Source of the DNA: Bacteroidota bacterium
GTDB lineage: Bacteria > Bacteroidota > Bacteroidia > NS11-12g > UBA9320
Length of the DNA stretch: 7,229 nt
Assembly (NCBI GenBank): GCA_003485825.1
Contig: DNHN01000252.1
Location: forward strand, 1-7,229
Direction: 5' to 3'
Part shown: one piece after another, positions 1 to 6,109 of the stretch
Layout of the letters: every line of letters starts with the position of its first letter
How positions within the stretch are numbered: the first letter of the stretch is position 1
Notes under the pieces: model-generated
What the model was told of the DNA's origin: nothing
Databases searched by the model: none
What the model saw: the letters and a program-made list of their open reading frames with translations, nothing else
Made by a program: the position numbers and the translations under genes

Positions 1-342
1 GAAAATGCGGAGTATGATGCAGCTAAAGAAGCGCAAGGCTTATTAGAAATGAAAATATCTAAGCTTAAAAATACTAGAGCAAACTCTAGAGTCATAGACC
101 CAAAGGATCTAGATTTAAGCAGGGTAAATATCCAGACCAAAGCACGCCTACTCAATAAGAAAACAAACAAAGAAGTAACGTACTTTATAGTGGGTGAGAG
201 TGAAGCTAATCTCAAAGAAGGTAAGATATCTGTAAAGTCGCCTATAGCTGAAGGGCTTATGGGAAAGAAGGTAGGCGAAATTGCTGCGATACAGGTGCCA
301 GCCGGTATTATAGAATTTGAGATACTAGAAGTAAGCATCTAA
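1..342 (+). CDS. greA: Transcription elongation factor GreA (3' part; 5' end outside window)
   Basis: GreA binds in the RNA polymerase secondary channel and stimulates cleavage of the 3' end of backtracked transcripts. The reading frame is open from base 1, so the ATG at 49 is internal and not the start. The visible 113 residues begin with ENAEYDAAKEAQ, the end of the conserved GDLxENAEY tip of the N-terminal coiled coil. The first residue therefore probably corresponds to the second acidic tip residue (Glu44 in E. coli), and roughly 44 residues are missing. The rest of the coiled coil (to about visible residue 30) is followed by the FKBP-like C-terminal domain, recognisable from VTYFIVGESEAN, ISVKSPIAEGLMGKKVGE and the final IIEFEILEVSI. 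The stop overlaps the start of the HIT gene in a TAATG, implying co-transcription and translational coupling. Nothing unusual is seen; GreB is less likely given the GreA-like C-terminal wording. Confidence 0.95.
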   Translation, partial: ENAEYDAAKEAQGLLEMKISKLKNTRANSRVIDPKDLDLSRVNIQTKARLLNKKTNKEVTYFIVGESEANLKEGKISVKSPIAEGLMGKKVGEIAAIQVPAGIIEFEILEVSI

Positions 343-740
343 TGACCATTTTTGATAAAATAGTGTCAGGTGAAATCCCGAGCTATAAAGTAGCTGAAAC
401 CGATGAGTTTTTAGCTTTCCTGGATGTATTTCCACTTAAAGAAGGGCATACCCTTGTCATTCCTAAAGCTGCAGTAGACTACATTTTTGACCTAGAAGAT
501 AACACACTGGCTGAGCTATATATATTTGCTAAAAAGGTTGCTAAAGCCTTAGAATCTGTAGTTCCTTGCAGACGCATCGGAGTAGCTGTTATTGGCTTAG
601 AAGTACCTCATGCTCATATTCACTTAGTGCCTTTAGAGTCGGTTAGTGATATTAATTTTTCTAGTCCAAAGATTAAAGTGCCAGAAAGTAGAATGACAGC
701 GCTTGCTTCACAGGTAGCTGAAGCTTTTAATAAGCTGTAA
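342..740 (+). CDS. HIT family protein (HINT-like nucleotide phosphoramidase/hydrolase)
   Basis: This cytosolic histidine-triad protein of 132 residues has the usual length for the HINT branch, whose members hydrolyse purine nucleoside phosphoramidates and related adenylates. The N-terminus (IFDKIVSGEIPSYKV, residues 4-18) is the standard HIT opening. FLDVFPLKEGHTLVIPK (27-42) supplies the nucleotide-contacting strand with His36. The triad HAHIHLV (90-96) carries His90, His92 and the nucleophile-position His94. The position that is often Cys in IPCYK is Ser14 here, so the N-terminal zinc site of some HINT proteins is probably absent. The ATG overlaps the greA stop by one base, which settles the start and argues for coupling. 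The physiological substrate cannot be told from sequence. The gene ends one base before the convergent ruvC stop. Confidence 0.93.
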   Translation: MTIFDKIVSGEIPSYKVAETDEFLAFLDVFPLKEGHTLVIPKAAVDYIFDLEDNTLAELYIFAKKVAKALESVVPCRRIGVAVIGLEVPHAHIHLVPLESVSDINFSSPKIKVPESRMTALASQVAEAFNKL

Positions 741-756
741 CTTATTTTATTTTATC
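722..756 (+). terminator. Weak candidate terminator at end of HIT gene
   Basis: A small inverted repeat, AGCTT (722-726) and AAGCT (732-736) with a 5-base loop, sits in the last codons of the HIT gene. A T-rich tract (CTTATTTTATTTTAT, 741-755) follows and lies in the 3' end of the convergent ruvC. The stem is only 5 bp and the T-run is interrupted, so this could be chance. It is listed because there is no other room for a terminator between the two genes. Confidence 0.25.
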
Positions 757-1311
757 GGGATTCTTGGCTAGGAAGCTACCCCAACTACCATAGCTCTCAG
801 TGGACTGAACCATCCCCGGCTTGTACATGAAATGATGACATATAGCTGTAGCTACAGCATCGGTAGCATCAAGCTTGTTGTGATTGACTTTTAATTTTAG
901 CAGGGACATTACCATTGCCGCGACTTGCTCCTTACTAGCAGTACCTTTTCCGGTCACACTTTGTTTTATGCGTTTTGGTGCATATTCAAAAACAGGGATT
1001 TTTCTATTGAGCGCAGCAGCCATACTTACACCTTGGGCTCTACCCAGTTTCAGCATACTTTGAGGATTTTTACCCATAAATGGAGCTTCTAATGCTACTT
1101 CGTCTGGCAGATAGGTATCTATTAACTGAGTACATTTTTCAAAAATAGACTTGAGCTTAGATGCGTAGTCCTTCTCTTTACGCAAATCGAATATCCCCAT
1201 GCTAATTAAACTCATCTCGTTTTTAGTGACGCCTATGATTCCATATCCAGCGATATTGGTCCCTGGGTCTATCCCCAATATTATCTTGTCGTAATTGTTA
1301 TCTTTCGCCAC
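742..1311 (-). CDS. ruvC: Crossover junction endodeoxyribonuclease RuvC
   Basis: RuvC resolves Holliday junctions by symmetrical nicking in the RuvABC recombination-repair pathway. The four acidic metal ligands are present (numbered from the chosen start): Asp15 in ILGIDPGT, Glu75 in ALEAPF, and Asp148 and Asp151 in KLDATDAVATAICHH. Family blocks GKNPQSMLKLGRAQG and VTGKGTASKEQVAAM are also clear, so the enzyme should be active. I place the start at the GTG at 1311-1309, giving MAKDNNYDKIILGIDPG and 189 residues, close to family length. The frame runs on to a TTG at 1365-1363, but the 18 extra residues resemble no RuvC N-terminus and would overlap the divergent membrane-protein gene. No ATG is available. 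The 3' end lies one base from the HIT gene stop; no partner ruvA or ruvB is in the window. Confidence 0.93.
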   Translation of the reverse strand: MAKDNNYDKIILGIDPGTNIAGYGIIGVTKNEMSLISMGIFDLRKEKDYASKLKSIFEKCTQLIDTYLPDEVALEAPFMGKNPQSMLKLGRAQGVSMAAALNRKIPVFEYAPKRIKQSVTGKGTASKEQVAAMVMSLLKLKVNHNKLDATDAVATAICHHFMYKPGMVQSTESYGSWGSFLAKNPDKIK

Positions 1312-1356
1312 TTCTTGTACAAAGGTACTGAATAGCGCGGCATAGATTATACACAC

Positions 1357-2322
1357 TTGAATCAAAAAAAGACATCTAAAGGATATAAACGATTTTACCC
1401 TTGGCTAAAATGGATTTTTAGTGGATTTTCATTGTATTTTTTTGTCCATCAATTATCAGAAATAGAGGGGAGCCTGCTTGTGGATATAGGGTACGGGATA
1501 GAAAGTCACCCATTTGTGTTGACTGCTATAGTCGTATTGGCCTTTGTGAATTGGAATGCTGAAGCTCAAAAGTTTAAACTGTTAATAGCTGGAGAGGTTC
1601 ATTTGTCTAATCTAAAATCATTTCTGACAGTTCTAGGGGGAATGGCAATCAGTAATTTTACTCCTGCACGCACCGGTGAGTACATTGGGCGGGGACTGTT
1701 ACTCAAAAAAATACATCCCATAAAAGTGGTGATAGCTACGGTGGCAGGCAATATAGCACAGGTACTTATGACGTATTCTCTCGGTCTGCTGAGTATAGGA
1801 GGAGTGTTCCTATTTACCGAGATGGGAGGTGATTGGTTCTCTGATAATGGAAAGCTTTTATCTGTGATTATCCTAATGTGCGCTATTGTACTACTACTCT
1901 ACTATATCAAGGATTTACTCCGCTTGGTGAAGGGATATCTACCAAAGAAAATCGCGAAGGCCTTGAATATGATAAAACGGTATGACCGTAAACTGTACTT
2001 AAGGGTGGTAAAAATATCCTTTGTACGGTATATCGCATTTGCAATACAATTTTATCTTTTGTTGCAGTTATTTTCTGATTTTTCATTGCCTATCAAAGCT
2101 GTGTTGTTAGTGCCTGCAGCCTATTTAATGCAGAGTTTAGTACCCGTCCCTGCTATTTCAGATGTGGGTGTCAGGGTTGCTGTATCTCAGTTGCTCTTTG
2201 GTAGCTTTATACTTAACGCTCCTATACTTCAAGCGGTCACTTGTCTTTGGTTTATCAATCTTATTTTACCTGGTCTTTTTGGTACAATATATCTCCTCTT
2301 TAGTTCTATACGCAAGCGATGA
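1357..2322 (+). CDS. Flippase-like / lysylphosphatidylglycerol synthase TM-domain family membrane protein
   Basis: This is an inner-membrane protein of 321 residues with about seven or eight hydrophobic segments (near 14-31, 52-66, 124-153, 166-184, 221-240, 244-262 and 290-317). It carries both signatures of the family (UPF0104, LPG synthase TM type). One is SNFTPARTGEYIGR at 99-112, preceded by FVNWNAEAQKFKLLI; the other is the loop VPAISDVGVRVAVSQLLF at 264-281. The family includes the flippase half of MprF and stand-alone proteins found with glycosyltransferases. There is no aminoacyl-transferase domain here, so lipid transport or a glycosylation role is an inference. The only start codon compatible with the N-terminus is TTG at 1357; an in-frame stop at 1333 limits the frame and no ATG occurs before residue 96. 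Its end overlaps the glycosyltransferase by four bases (ATGA), strong support for a common operon. Confidence 0.85.
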   Translation: MNQKKTSKGYKRFYPWLKWIFSGFSLYFFVHQLSEIEGSLLVDIGYGIESHPFVLTAIVVLAFVNWNAEAQKFKLLIAGEVHLSNLKSFLTVLGGMAISNFTPARTGEYIGRGLLLKKIHPIKVVIATVAGNIAQVLMTYSLGLLSIGGVFLFTEMGGDWFSDNGKLLSVIILMCAIVLLLYYIKDLLRLVKGYLPKKIAKALNMIKRYDRKLYLRVVKISFVRYIAFAIQFYLLLQLFSDFSLPIKAVLLVPAAYLMQSLVPVPAISDVGVRVAVSQLLFGSFILNAPILQAVTCLWFINLILPGLFGTIYLLFSSIRKR

Positions 2323-3422
2323 TTTTATTTATAGGGATAGTCATAGCCGCAGGAGTCGCCTACTACAGCTTGTTGGAGAAGTACGGGGCGCTATGGAACG
2401 GTATCGATGAAACTATCGATTACGCTGAAGACGAAAGTTTTAGCGTCAGTATCTTGATTCCTTTTAGAAATGAGGTTAACAATCTACCAAAATTAATTCA
2501 GTCATTAGAAAATTTAGATTTTGTAGAGCATAGTGTCGAGATAATATTAGTGAATGACTACTCCACTGACGGAGGAGAGCTTGTGATATCTGAATATTCT
2601 GGGCCGTTAGATATACGACTAGTCCATCAAACGAAGGATGGTGGGAAGAAAGCAGCAATTCGTTTGGGTTGGCAGGTTTGTCAGGGGGATATTATCTTAC
2701 AAACCGATGCTGACTGTGAAGTTCCTGTATACTGGCTGAGAGCTATGCTGGAAGTGTTTTCTGATAATATTGTTAATCTGGCATGCGGCCCAGTGCAGTT
2801 TCGTCATTCCACTAATTTTTGGAAGCAAATAGTTGCGTTGGATTTTGAAGCATTAATAGCCATAGGAGCCGCTCACATACAATGGGGGAAGCCAATGATA
2901 TGTAATGCTGCTAACTTAGGGTACCGAAAACGATTGATAGTAGATGTTGACTTAAATGATAGCGCAGCTAGTGGAGATGACGTGTTCTTGCTTCAGAGCG
3001 CTTTCCGCCAGAGTAGAGAGAGCATTCGTTTTGTAAAAAACAATGAAGCAATAGTAAAGACCGAGGGTCCTTCAAGCTTGGAAGTGTTTTGGAATCAGCG
3101 ACTCCGCTGGGCGAGTAAAAACGGGGACTATGATATCAAACAAAATACGTGGATTCTAGTAAGCTTATGGGTATATAATGTGCTTGTACTTTGTTCTTTA
3201 TTGTCTTTTACGGCTGTAGGAACCACAGCAGGAGCCTTTTTAGTACTCATCAAGGTGCTTGCTGAAGATGCGTTTTATAGTAAGTTTGCTCCGTTTTTTG
3301 ATCGGAAGCTTTGGTTTACAAACATTCTCCTTGGGCAAACGTTTCACATAGTATATATGGCAATATTACCGCCATTATCTCAAGTGCTTAAATACAAATG
3401 GAAAGGAAGAAAATTACGCTAA
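2319..3422 (+). CDS. Membrane-anchored family 2 glycosyltransferase
   Basis: This is a GT-A fold, GT2-type enzyme that would transfer a sugar from a nucleotide-sugar on the cytoplasmic face of the membrane. Residues 1-17 form an N-terminal membrane segment. The catalytic domain spans about 42-270: SILIPFRNE (44-52), VNDYSTD (78-84) with the nucleotide-binding Asp80, TDADCE (129-134) with the metal-binding DxD, SGDD (218-221) at the acceptor/base position, and QRLRW (260-264), the QxxRW motif of cellulose- or chitin-synthase-like members. Hydrophobic segments near 277-299, 300-313 and 333-356 anchor the C-terminus. The motif set is complete, so it should be active. Donor and acceptor are unknown. 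Translation is coupled to the upstream flippase-like gene by ATGA and the 3' end overlaps the next gene by 25 bases. It may act with the membrane protein on a lipid-linked glycan, which is an inference. Confidence 0.88.
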   Translation: MILFIGIVIAAGVAYYSLLEKYGALWNGIDETIDYAEDESFSVSILIPFRNEVNNLPKLIQSLENLDFVEHSVEIILVNDYSTDGGELVISEYSGPLDIRLVHQTKDGGKKAAIRLGWQVCQGDIILQTDADCEVPVYWLRAMLEVFSDNIVNLACGPVQFRHSTNFWKQIVALDFEALIAIGAAHIQWGKPMICNAANLGYRKRLIVDVDLNDSAASGDDVFLLQSAFRQSRESIRFVKNNEAIVKTEGPSSLEVFWNQRLRWASKNGDYDIKQNTWILVSLWVYNVLVLCSLLSFTAVGTTAGAFLVLIKVLAEDAFYSKFAPFFDRKLWFTNILLGQTFHIVYMAILPPLSQVLKYKWKGRKLR

Positions 3423-3688
3423 TAGAGCTCCCAGAGTTGGAAGCTGAGATACTGCAACTGTGTATTTTCCCTGAGGCATTTGAAAGTATAGTAGATGAGG
3501 TTCTTACTGAAAAGAAGGAGAGTGTCATCGCAGATGCTGTCAAAAATCTATTGCATTATAAATTGCTAATAGCGGCTAATCATCAAAATAGCATGTCGTG
3601 GATATACGATAGTGACAAAATGCGCGAAAGTTCATTCAAGGCTACCGCCGATGGAGTAGAGTGGATGGAAGCAAATGGTCAAGTATAG
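3398..3688 (+). CDS. Small hypothetical protein, possibly winged-helix-like
   Basis: I do not recognise a named family in this 96-residue soluble protein. It begins inside the last 25 bases of the glycosyltransferase gene, in another frame, at an ATG followed by an AAGGAAGAAAA tract, and is therefore probably translated by coupling as the third gene of the operon. The pattern is helical: ELPELEAEILQL (10-21), a second helix near 26-38, then VIADAVKNLLHYKLLIAAN (43-61), resembling the two helices of a helix-turn-helix. A stretch near 64-85 could form a wing, ending in ATADGVEWMEANG (82-94), which recalls the wing and final helix of winged-helix regulators. A DNA-binding or regulatory role is only a suggestion; a small accessory partner of the glycosyltransferase is equally possible. 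No membrane segment or signal peptide is seen. Confidence 0.7.
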   Translation: MERKKITLIELPELEAEILQLCIFPEAFESIVDEVLTEKKESVIADAVKNLLHYKLLIAANHQNSMSWIYDSDKMRESSFKATADGVEWMEANGQV

Positions 3689-3740
3689 AGCTTGAAAAGG
3701 TTGGATTGGCACTTTACCGAACTGCCCTCACCTACGGAAT

Positions 3741-4406
3741 CTACTCACTCTTAAAGCCCAAACGTTTTCCCGTAGCAAATCCTCCAGGGTTATTGAATAT
3801 TTGTTTCTGGTGAAGGGTGATTTCACTCATGGCTTCCATAGGTGGTACATATAGGTCAAAATCCAGTGCATAGAGCATTGTTTGCTCTATGATTTTAACT
3901 AGAACTTCTGTATCAATTTCTTGCTTGGCAAAATCCTTGTATAAAAAATCTAACTGACGCTGGCCGTCTACATAAAAATGCCCTTCCGAATTAATAAATA
4001 GTCGAGCAAGTAAATAACCTACATCTGCAAGTCGTTGATATTTAAGAGAATCAGATAGAAAGTTATAGGCTTGTATCATTCCACAGTAACCTCGCGTTGG
4101 AGCTTCCAATACATAGTCATCTTTTCCAACTTGATGCTCTGGTGGGAAGCTAAACACATTGGTGTGCATAATAAATGAAATAGTGTCACCACTAAATTTA
4201 AGGTGAAACTCAAAGTCGCTTACCTCTATCAGTTCTACTTCTAGATTTTCGTCTTTTTCTATGACTTGAGGAGTGAGATGCTCGGCTATCTCTCTTGCGC
4301 ATTTTTTAAGTTGATTAAAGGTAGTGAGTGTATTTCGGTACACATGCTGTTTCAAGGCAGCTTTACTGTTTAATCTTCCTAGTATATCTACTATATCTTC
4401 TGACAT
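3741..4406 (-). CDS. Conserved-looking hypothetical cytosolic protein
   Basis: I do not recognise the family. From the ATG at 4406-4404 the protein has 221 residues, no signal peptide and no membrane segment. The N-terminal third is helical and basic (RLNSKAALKQHVYRNTLTTF, 11-30, then NQLKKCAREIAEHL, 31-44). A middle part looks beta-rich (ENLEVELIEVSDFEFHLKFS, 53-72; GDTISFIMHTNVFSFP, 73-88). A C-terminal part combines helices with the aromatic-rich INSEGHFYVDGQRQLDFLYKDF (138-159) and ends in NPGGFATGKRLGFKSE. Residues such as GYCGMIQAYNFLSDS (107-121) and the glycine-rich tail look conserved rather than random, and codon use matches the neighbours. The frame could begin at a TTG at 4442, but that adds 12 residues (ICLKYTFNINR) with no protein character, so the ATG is preferred. 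It is divergent from gltA across a 253-bp spacer, with no functional hint from its neighbours. Confidence 0.75.
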   Translation of the reverse strand: MSEDIVDILGRLNSKAALKQHVYRNTLTTFNQLKKCAREIAEHLTPQVIEKDENLEVELIEVSDFEFHLKFSGDTISFIMHTNVFSFPPEHQVGKDDYVLEAPTRGYCGMIQAYNFLSDSLKYQRLADVGYLLARLFINSEGHFYVDGQRQLDFLYKDFAKQEIDTEVLVKIIEQTMLYALDFDLYVPPMEAMSEITLHQKQIFNNPGGFATGKRLGFKSE

Positions 4407-4447
4407 GCGGTTTATGTTAAATGTATATTTTAAACAAATCAACTAAA

Positions 4448-4540
4448 TTTTATGTGAATTAAGACGGATTTTACGTGAAATCGTACTTAAATGGATGTGT
4501 GTAGTGTATCATTTCTAAGCGTAAGAAAATAACGTGAATG
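4448..4540 (+). repeat. Three short direct repeats in the divergent spacer upstream of gltA
   Basis: Two copies of TTTTAyGTGAAwT occur at 4448-4460 and 4469-4481, exactly 21 bases (two helical turns) apart. A third, shorter copy, AACGTGAAT, lies at 4531-4539 in the same orientation. The shared core is AyGTGAA. The spacing of the first pair suits binding of one regulator on the same DNA face, and the sites lie between the - strand hypothetical gene and gltA. No known operator is recognised; function is inferred only from position and repetition, and chance in AT-rich DNA is possible. Confidence 0.35.
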
Positions 4541-4589
4541 AATTTAATCTTAGCTATGCGCAAACATCTAAAATTATTGTTTGTTTCTC

Positions 4590-4620
4590 TTTTATAATCA
4601 AGGGCAAAGCGATAAATTTG
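4590..4620 (+). promoter_or_regulatory. Candidate gltA promoter, Bacteroidota type
   Basis: TAAATTTG at 4613-4620 is an exact match to the Bacteroidota -7 element TAnnTTTG recognised by their primary sigma factor. A TTTT at 4590-4593 lies 19 bases upstream, where the TTTG/TTG -33 element is expected, so the upstream box is imperfect. Transcription would start a few bases after 4620, leaving a leader of roughly 30 bases before the ATG at 4660. That leader is A-rich (runs around 4637-4657) and has no Shine-Dalgarno, typical of highly expressed genes in this phylum. The remaining spacer (4407-4589) holds the direct repeats listed separately and nothing else I can name. Confidence 0.55.
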
Positions 4621-4659
4621 CTAAGTTAAAGTTAATAAAAAAATCACAGTAAAAAACGA

Positions 4660-5949
4660 ATGTCAGAAACAGCAAAATTAAACATCCAGGGCAACGAAAC
4701 AGAATTGCCTCTTATCGTAGGTACAGAAAATGAAGTAGGTATAGATATTAGCAAGCTACGAGGAGCCACGGGTGCTGTTACTCTTGATTTTGGTTACAAA
4801 AATACAGGAAGTACGACAAGTGCTATTACCTATCTCGATGGGGAGAAAGGAATTTTAAGACACAGAGGATATTCCATTGAGGAGTTAGCTGAAAAGGCTG
4901 AGTTTTTGGAGATTGCCTATCTACTGATACATGGTGAGTTACCTACCAAGGAAGAGTATACGAAGTGGGATAATGAAATCAGAAGACATACATTAGTAAA
5001 CGGAGATATTCAGAATATATTTGATGCGTGGCCTACAGGTAGTCATCCTATGGGACAACTTATAGCTATGATATCTTCTCTATCATCGTTCTATCCAGAG
5101 AGTCTAAACCCTAACTCAGGAGAAGAAGCTAAAATGAGAACTATCACTAGATTGCTAGCTAAGATGCCGACTATCTGTGCTATGATCTCTAAAAATAGAC
5201 TCGGTCATCCGCTTATCTACCCTCAAAATAACTTGAATTATGTAGAGAACTACTTGAATATGACCTTCAAGCATGTGACGGAAGATTACGTGCTAGATCC
5301 TATCTTAGTAAGAGCTATGAATAAGCTTATGATACTTCACGCAGATCACGAGCAAAACTGCTCCGCATCTACGGTAAGATTGGTGGGGTCTTCTCACGCT
5401 AATCTCTATGCCAGTGTATCTGCAGGTGTAGCTGCACTTTGGGGCCCTCTTCACGGTGGAGCTAATCAGAAAGTGATAGAAATGCTTGAAGCGATTCAAG
5501 CTGATGGTGGCGATGCCCAGAAGTATATAGACAAAGCAAAGGATAAAAATGATCCATTTAGATTAATGGGCTTTGGTCACAGAGTATATAAAAACTTCGA
5601 TCCAAGAGCTAAAATAATCAAAAAATCAGCAGATGAAGTTCTTGAAAAACTAGGCGTTAATGATCCTACTCTCGCTATAGCTAAGAAGTTAGAAGAAGCT
5701 GCATTGTCAGATCCTTACTTCGTAGAACGTAAGTTATTCCCGAATGTAGATTTCTATTCAGGTATCATATACAGAGCTATGGGATTCCCTGTAGAGATGT
5801 TTACAGTACTCTTTGCATTAGGGCGTCTTCCAGGATGGATAGCGCAGTGGAAAGAGATGATGGAAGACAAGCAGCCTATTGGAAGACCAAGACAAATCTA
5901 TACAGGTCCTGTGACCAGAGATTTTGTGCCAATAGATGAGCGAGGATAA
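4660..5949 (+). CDS. gltA: Citrate synthase (type II, hexameric class)
   Basis: This enzyme condenses oxaloacetate and acetyl-CoA to citrate, the entry step of the TCA cycle, in the cytosol. The 429 residues match the length of the Gram-negative type II enzymes, including the N-terminal beta-rich domain (about 1-45) absent from short type I forms. Catalytic residues are intact: His229 in HADHEQNCS, His265 in WGPLHGGAN, His307 in MGFGHRVYKNFDPRA and Asp364 in VDFYSGI. Substrate-binding arginines Arg316, Arg389 and Arg409 (GRPRQIYTG) sit in their expected places. The signature GILRHRGYSIEELA is at 64-77. The start follows an A-rich, Shine-Dalgarno-free leader behind a good promoter candidate. 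Arginine is coded mainly by AGA, unlike the mixed CGN/AGA use in the glycosyltransferase operon, which fits high expression. It appears monocistronic, with a terminator-like hairpin 47 bases after its stop. Confidence 0.97.
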   Translation: MSETAKLNIQGNETELPLIVGTENEVGIDISKLRGATGAVTLDFGYKNTGSTTSAITYLDGEKGILRHRGYSIEELAEKAEFLEIAYLLIHGELPTKEEYTKWDNEIRRHTLVNGDIQNIFDAWPTGSHPMGQLIAMISSLSSFYPESLNPNSGEEAKMRTITRLLAKMPTICAMISKNRLGHPLIYPQNNLNYVENYLNMTFKHVTEDYVLDPILVRAMNKLMILHADHEQNCSASTVRLVGSSHANLYASVSAGVAALWGPLHGGANQKVIEMLEAIQADGGDAQKYIDKAKDKNDPFRLMGFGHRVYKNFDPRAKIIKKSADEVLEKLGVNDPTLAIAKKLEEAALSDPYFVERKLFPNVDFYSGIIYRAMGFPVEMFTVLFALGRLPGWIAQWKEMMEDKQPIGRPRQIYTGPVTRDFVPIDERG

Positions 5950-5972
5950 TCTCCCGAAACATACACCCTAAA

Positions 5973-6107
5973 ATGGGTAAATTAAAAAATATAGGATGGA
6001 CGATAGGAGGTGTACTAGCACTTTTGTCGTCCATTTTTATTTTTAGCTCAGTTGGGAGTAGTTCGTTTATCGGAGTACTATTCGTCCTTGCGGTATCGTT
6101 ATTCTAG
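5973..6107 (+). CDS. Short two-helix hydrophobic ORF, probably the out-of-frame membrane anchor of the DUF4230 protein
   Basis: An ATG at 5973 opens a 44-codon frame ending at TAG 6105-6107. The product (MGKLKNIGWTIGGVLALLSS at the start) has a positive N-terminus and two hydrophobic stretches, about residues 8-27 and 33-44. The frame just downstream, which carries DUF4230, is shifted by one base and continues the second hydrophobic stretch without a break. Reading this frame up to about 6091 and then the other frame gives VLFVLA followed by GIVILVLGSVYFYLKIK, a normal transmembrane helix with a basic cytoplasmic or periplasmic edge. One extra G in the GCGG at 6090-6093 would restore a 224-residue protein over 5973-6646. 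It may instead be a true small membrane protein, or chance coding across the terminator hairpin it contains (5996-6044). Confidence 0.45.
   Translation: MGKLKNIGWTIGGVLALLSSIFIFSSVGSSSFIGVLFVLAVSLF
5996..6044 (+). terminator. Strong Rho-independent terminator-like hairpin after gltA
   Basis: ATGGACGA (5996-6003) pairs with TCGTCCAT (6027-6034). On RNA the stem continues inward through 6004-6009 pairing with 6021-6026 (three A-U/G-C pairs and three G-U wobbles), giving an uninterrupted 14-bp stem with an 11-base loop. It runs directly into TTTTTATTTTT (6034-6044). Wobbles and T-run both favour the + strand, so it should end the gltA transcript, whose stop is 47 bases upstream. Oddly, it lies within the first 24 codons of the hydrophobic ORF starting at 5973, so it could also attenuate read-through into the DUF4230 gene. 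Confidence 0.72.
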
Positions 6108-6109
6108 TA

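Noticed and set aside
2162..2410. An 82-codon leucine-rich + frame spanning the junction of the flippase-like and glycosyltransferase genes.
   Set aside because: It is the out-of-frame shadow of hydrophobic codons in the flippase-like gene. Both real genes have full family motifs and their own ATGA junction here.
3689..3740. A bidirectional terminator between the convergent 96-residue and 221-residue protein genes.
   Set aside because: Only a 4-bp GGCA/TGCC pairing (around 3708-3729) is visible, with no T-run on either side.
3661..3813. A 50-codon + frame beginning at GTG 3661, with a protein-like stretch (LALYRTALTYGIYSLLKPKR) after the stop of the 96-residue protein, suggesting a frameshifted C-terminus.
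   Set aside because: The 96-residue protein ends naturally. The upstream part of this frame (GYRRWSRVDG) is not protein-like, and its end runs antisense through the 3' coding part of the - strand gene. It is probably chance; alignment of orthologues of the 96-residue protein would settle it.
4407..4442. A promoter for the - strand hypothetical gene (near-match TACATTTA just upstream of its ATG).
   Set aside because: The last base of the TAnnTTTG box does not match, and no TTTG/TTG lies at 19-21 bases spacing, so the support is too weak.
5305..5499. A 64-codon - strand frame inside gltA.
   Set aside because: It is antisense to the most conserved, catalytic part of citrate synthase and shows no recognisable protein features.
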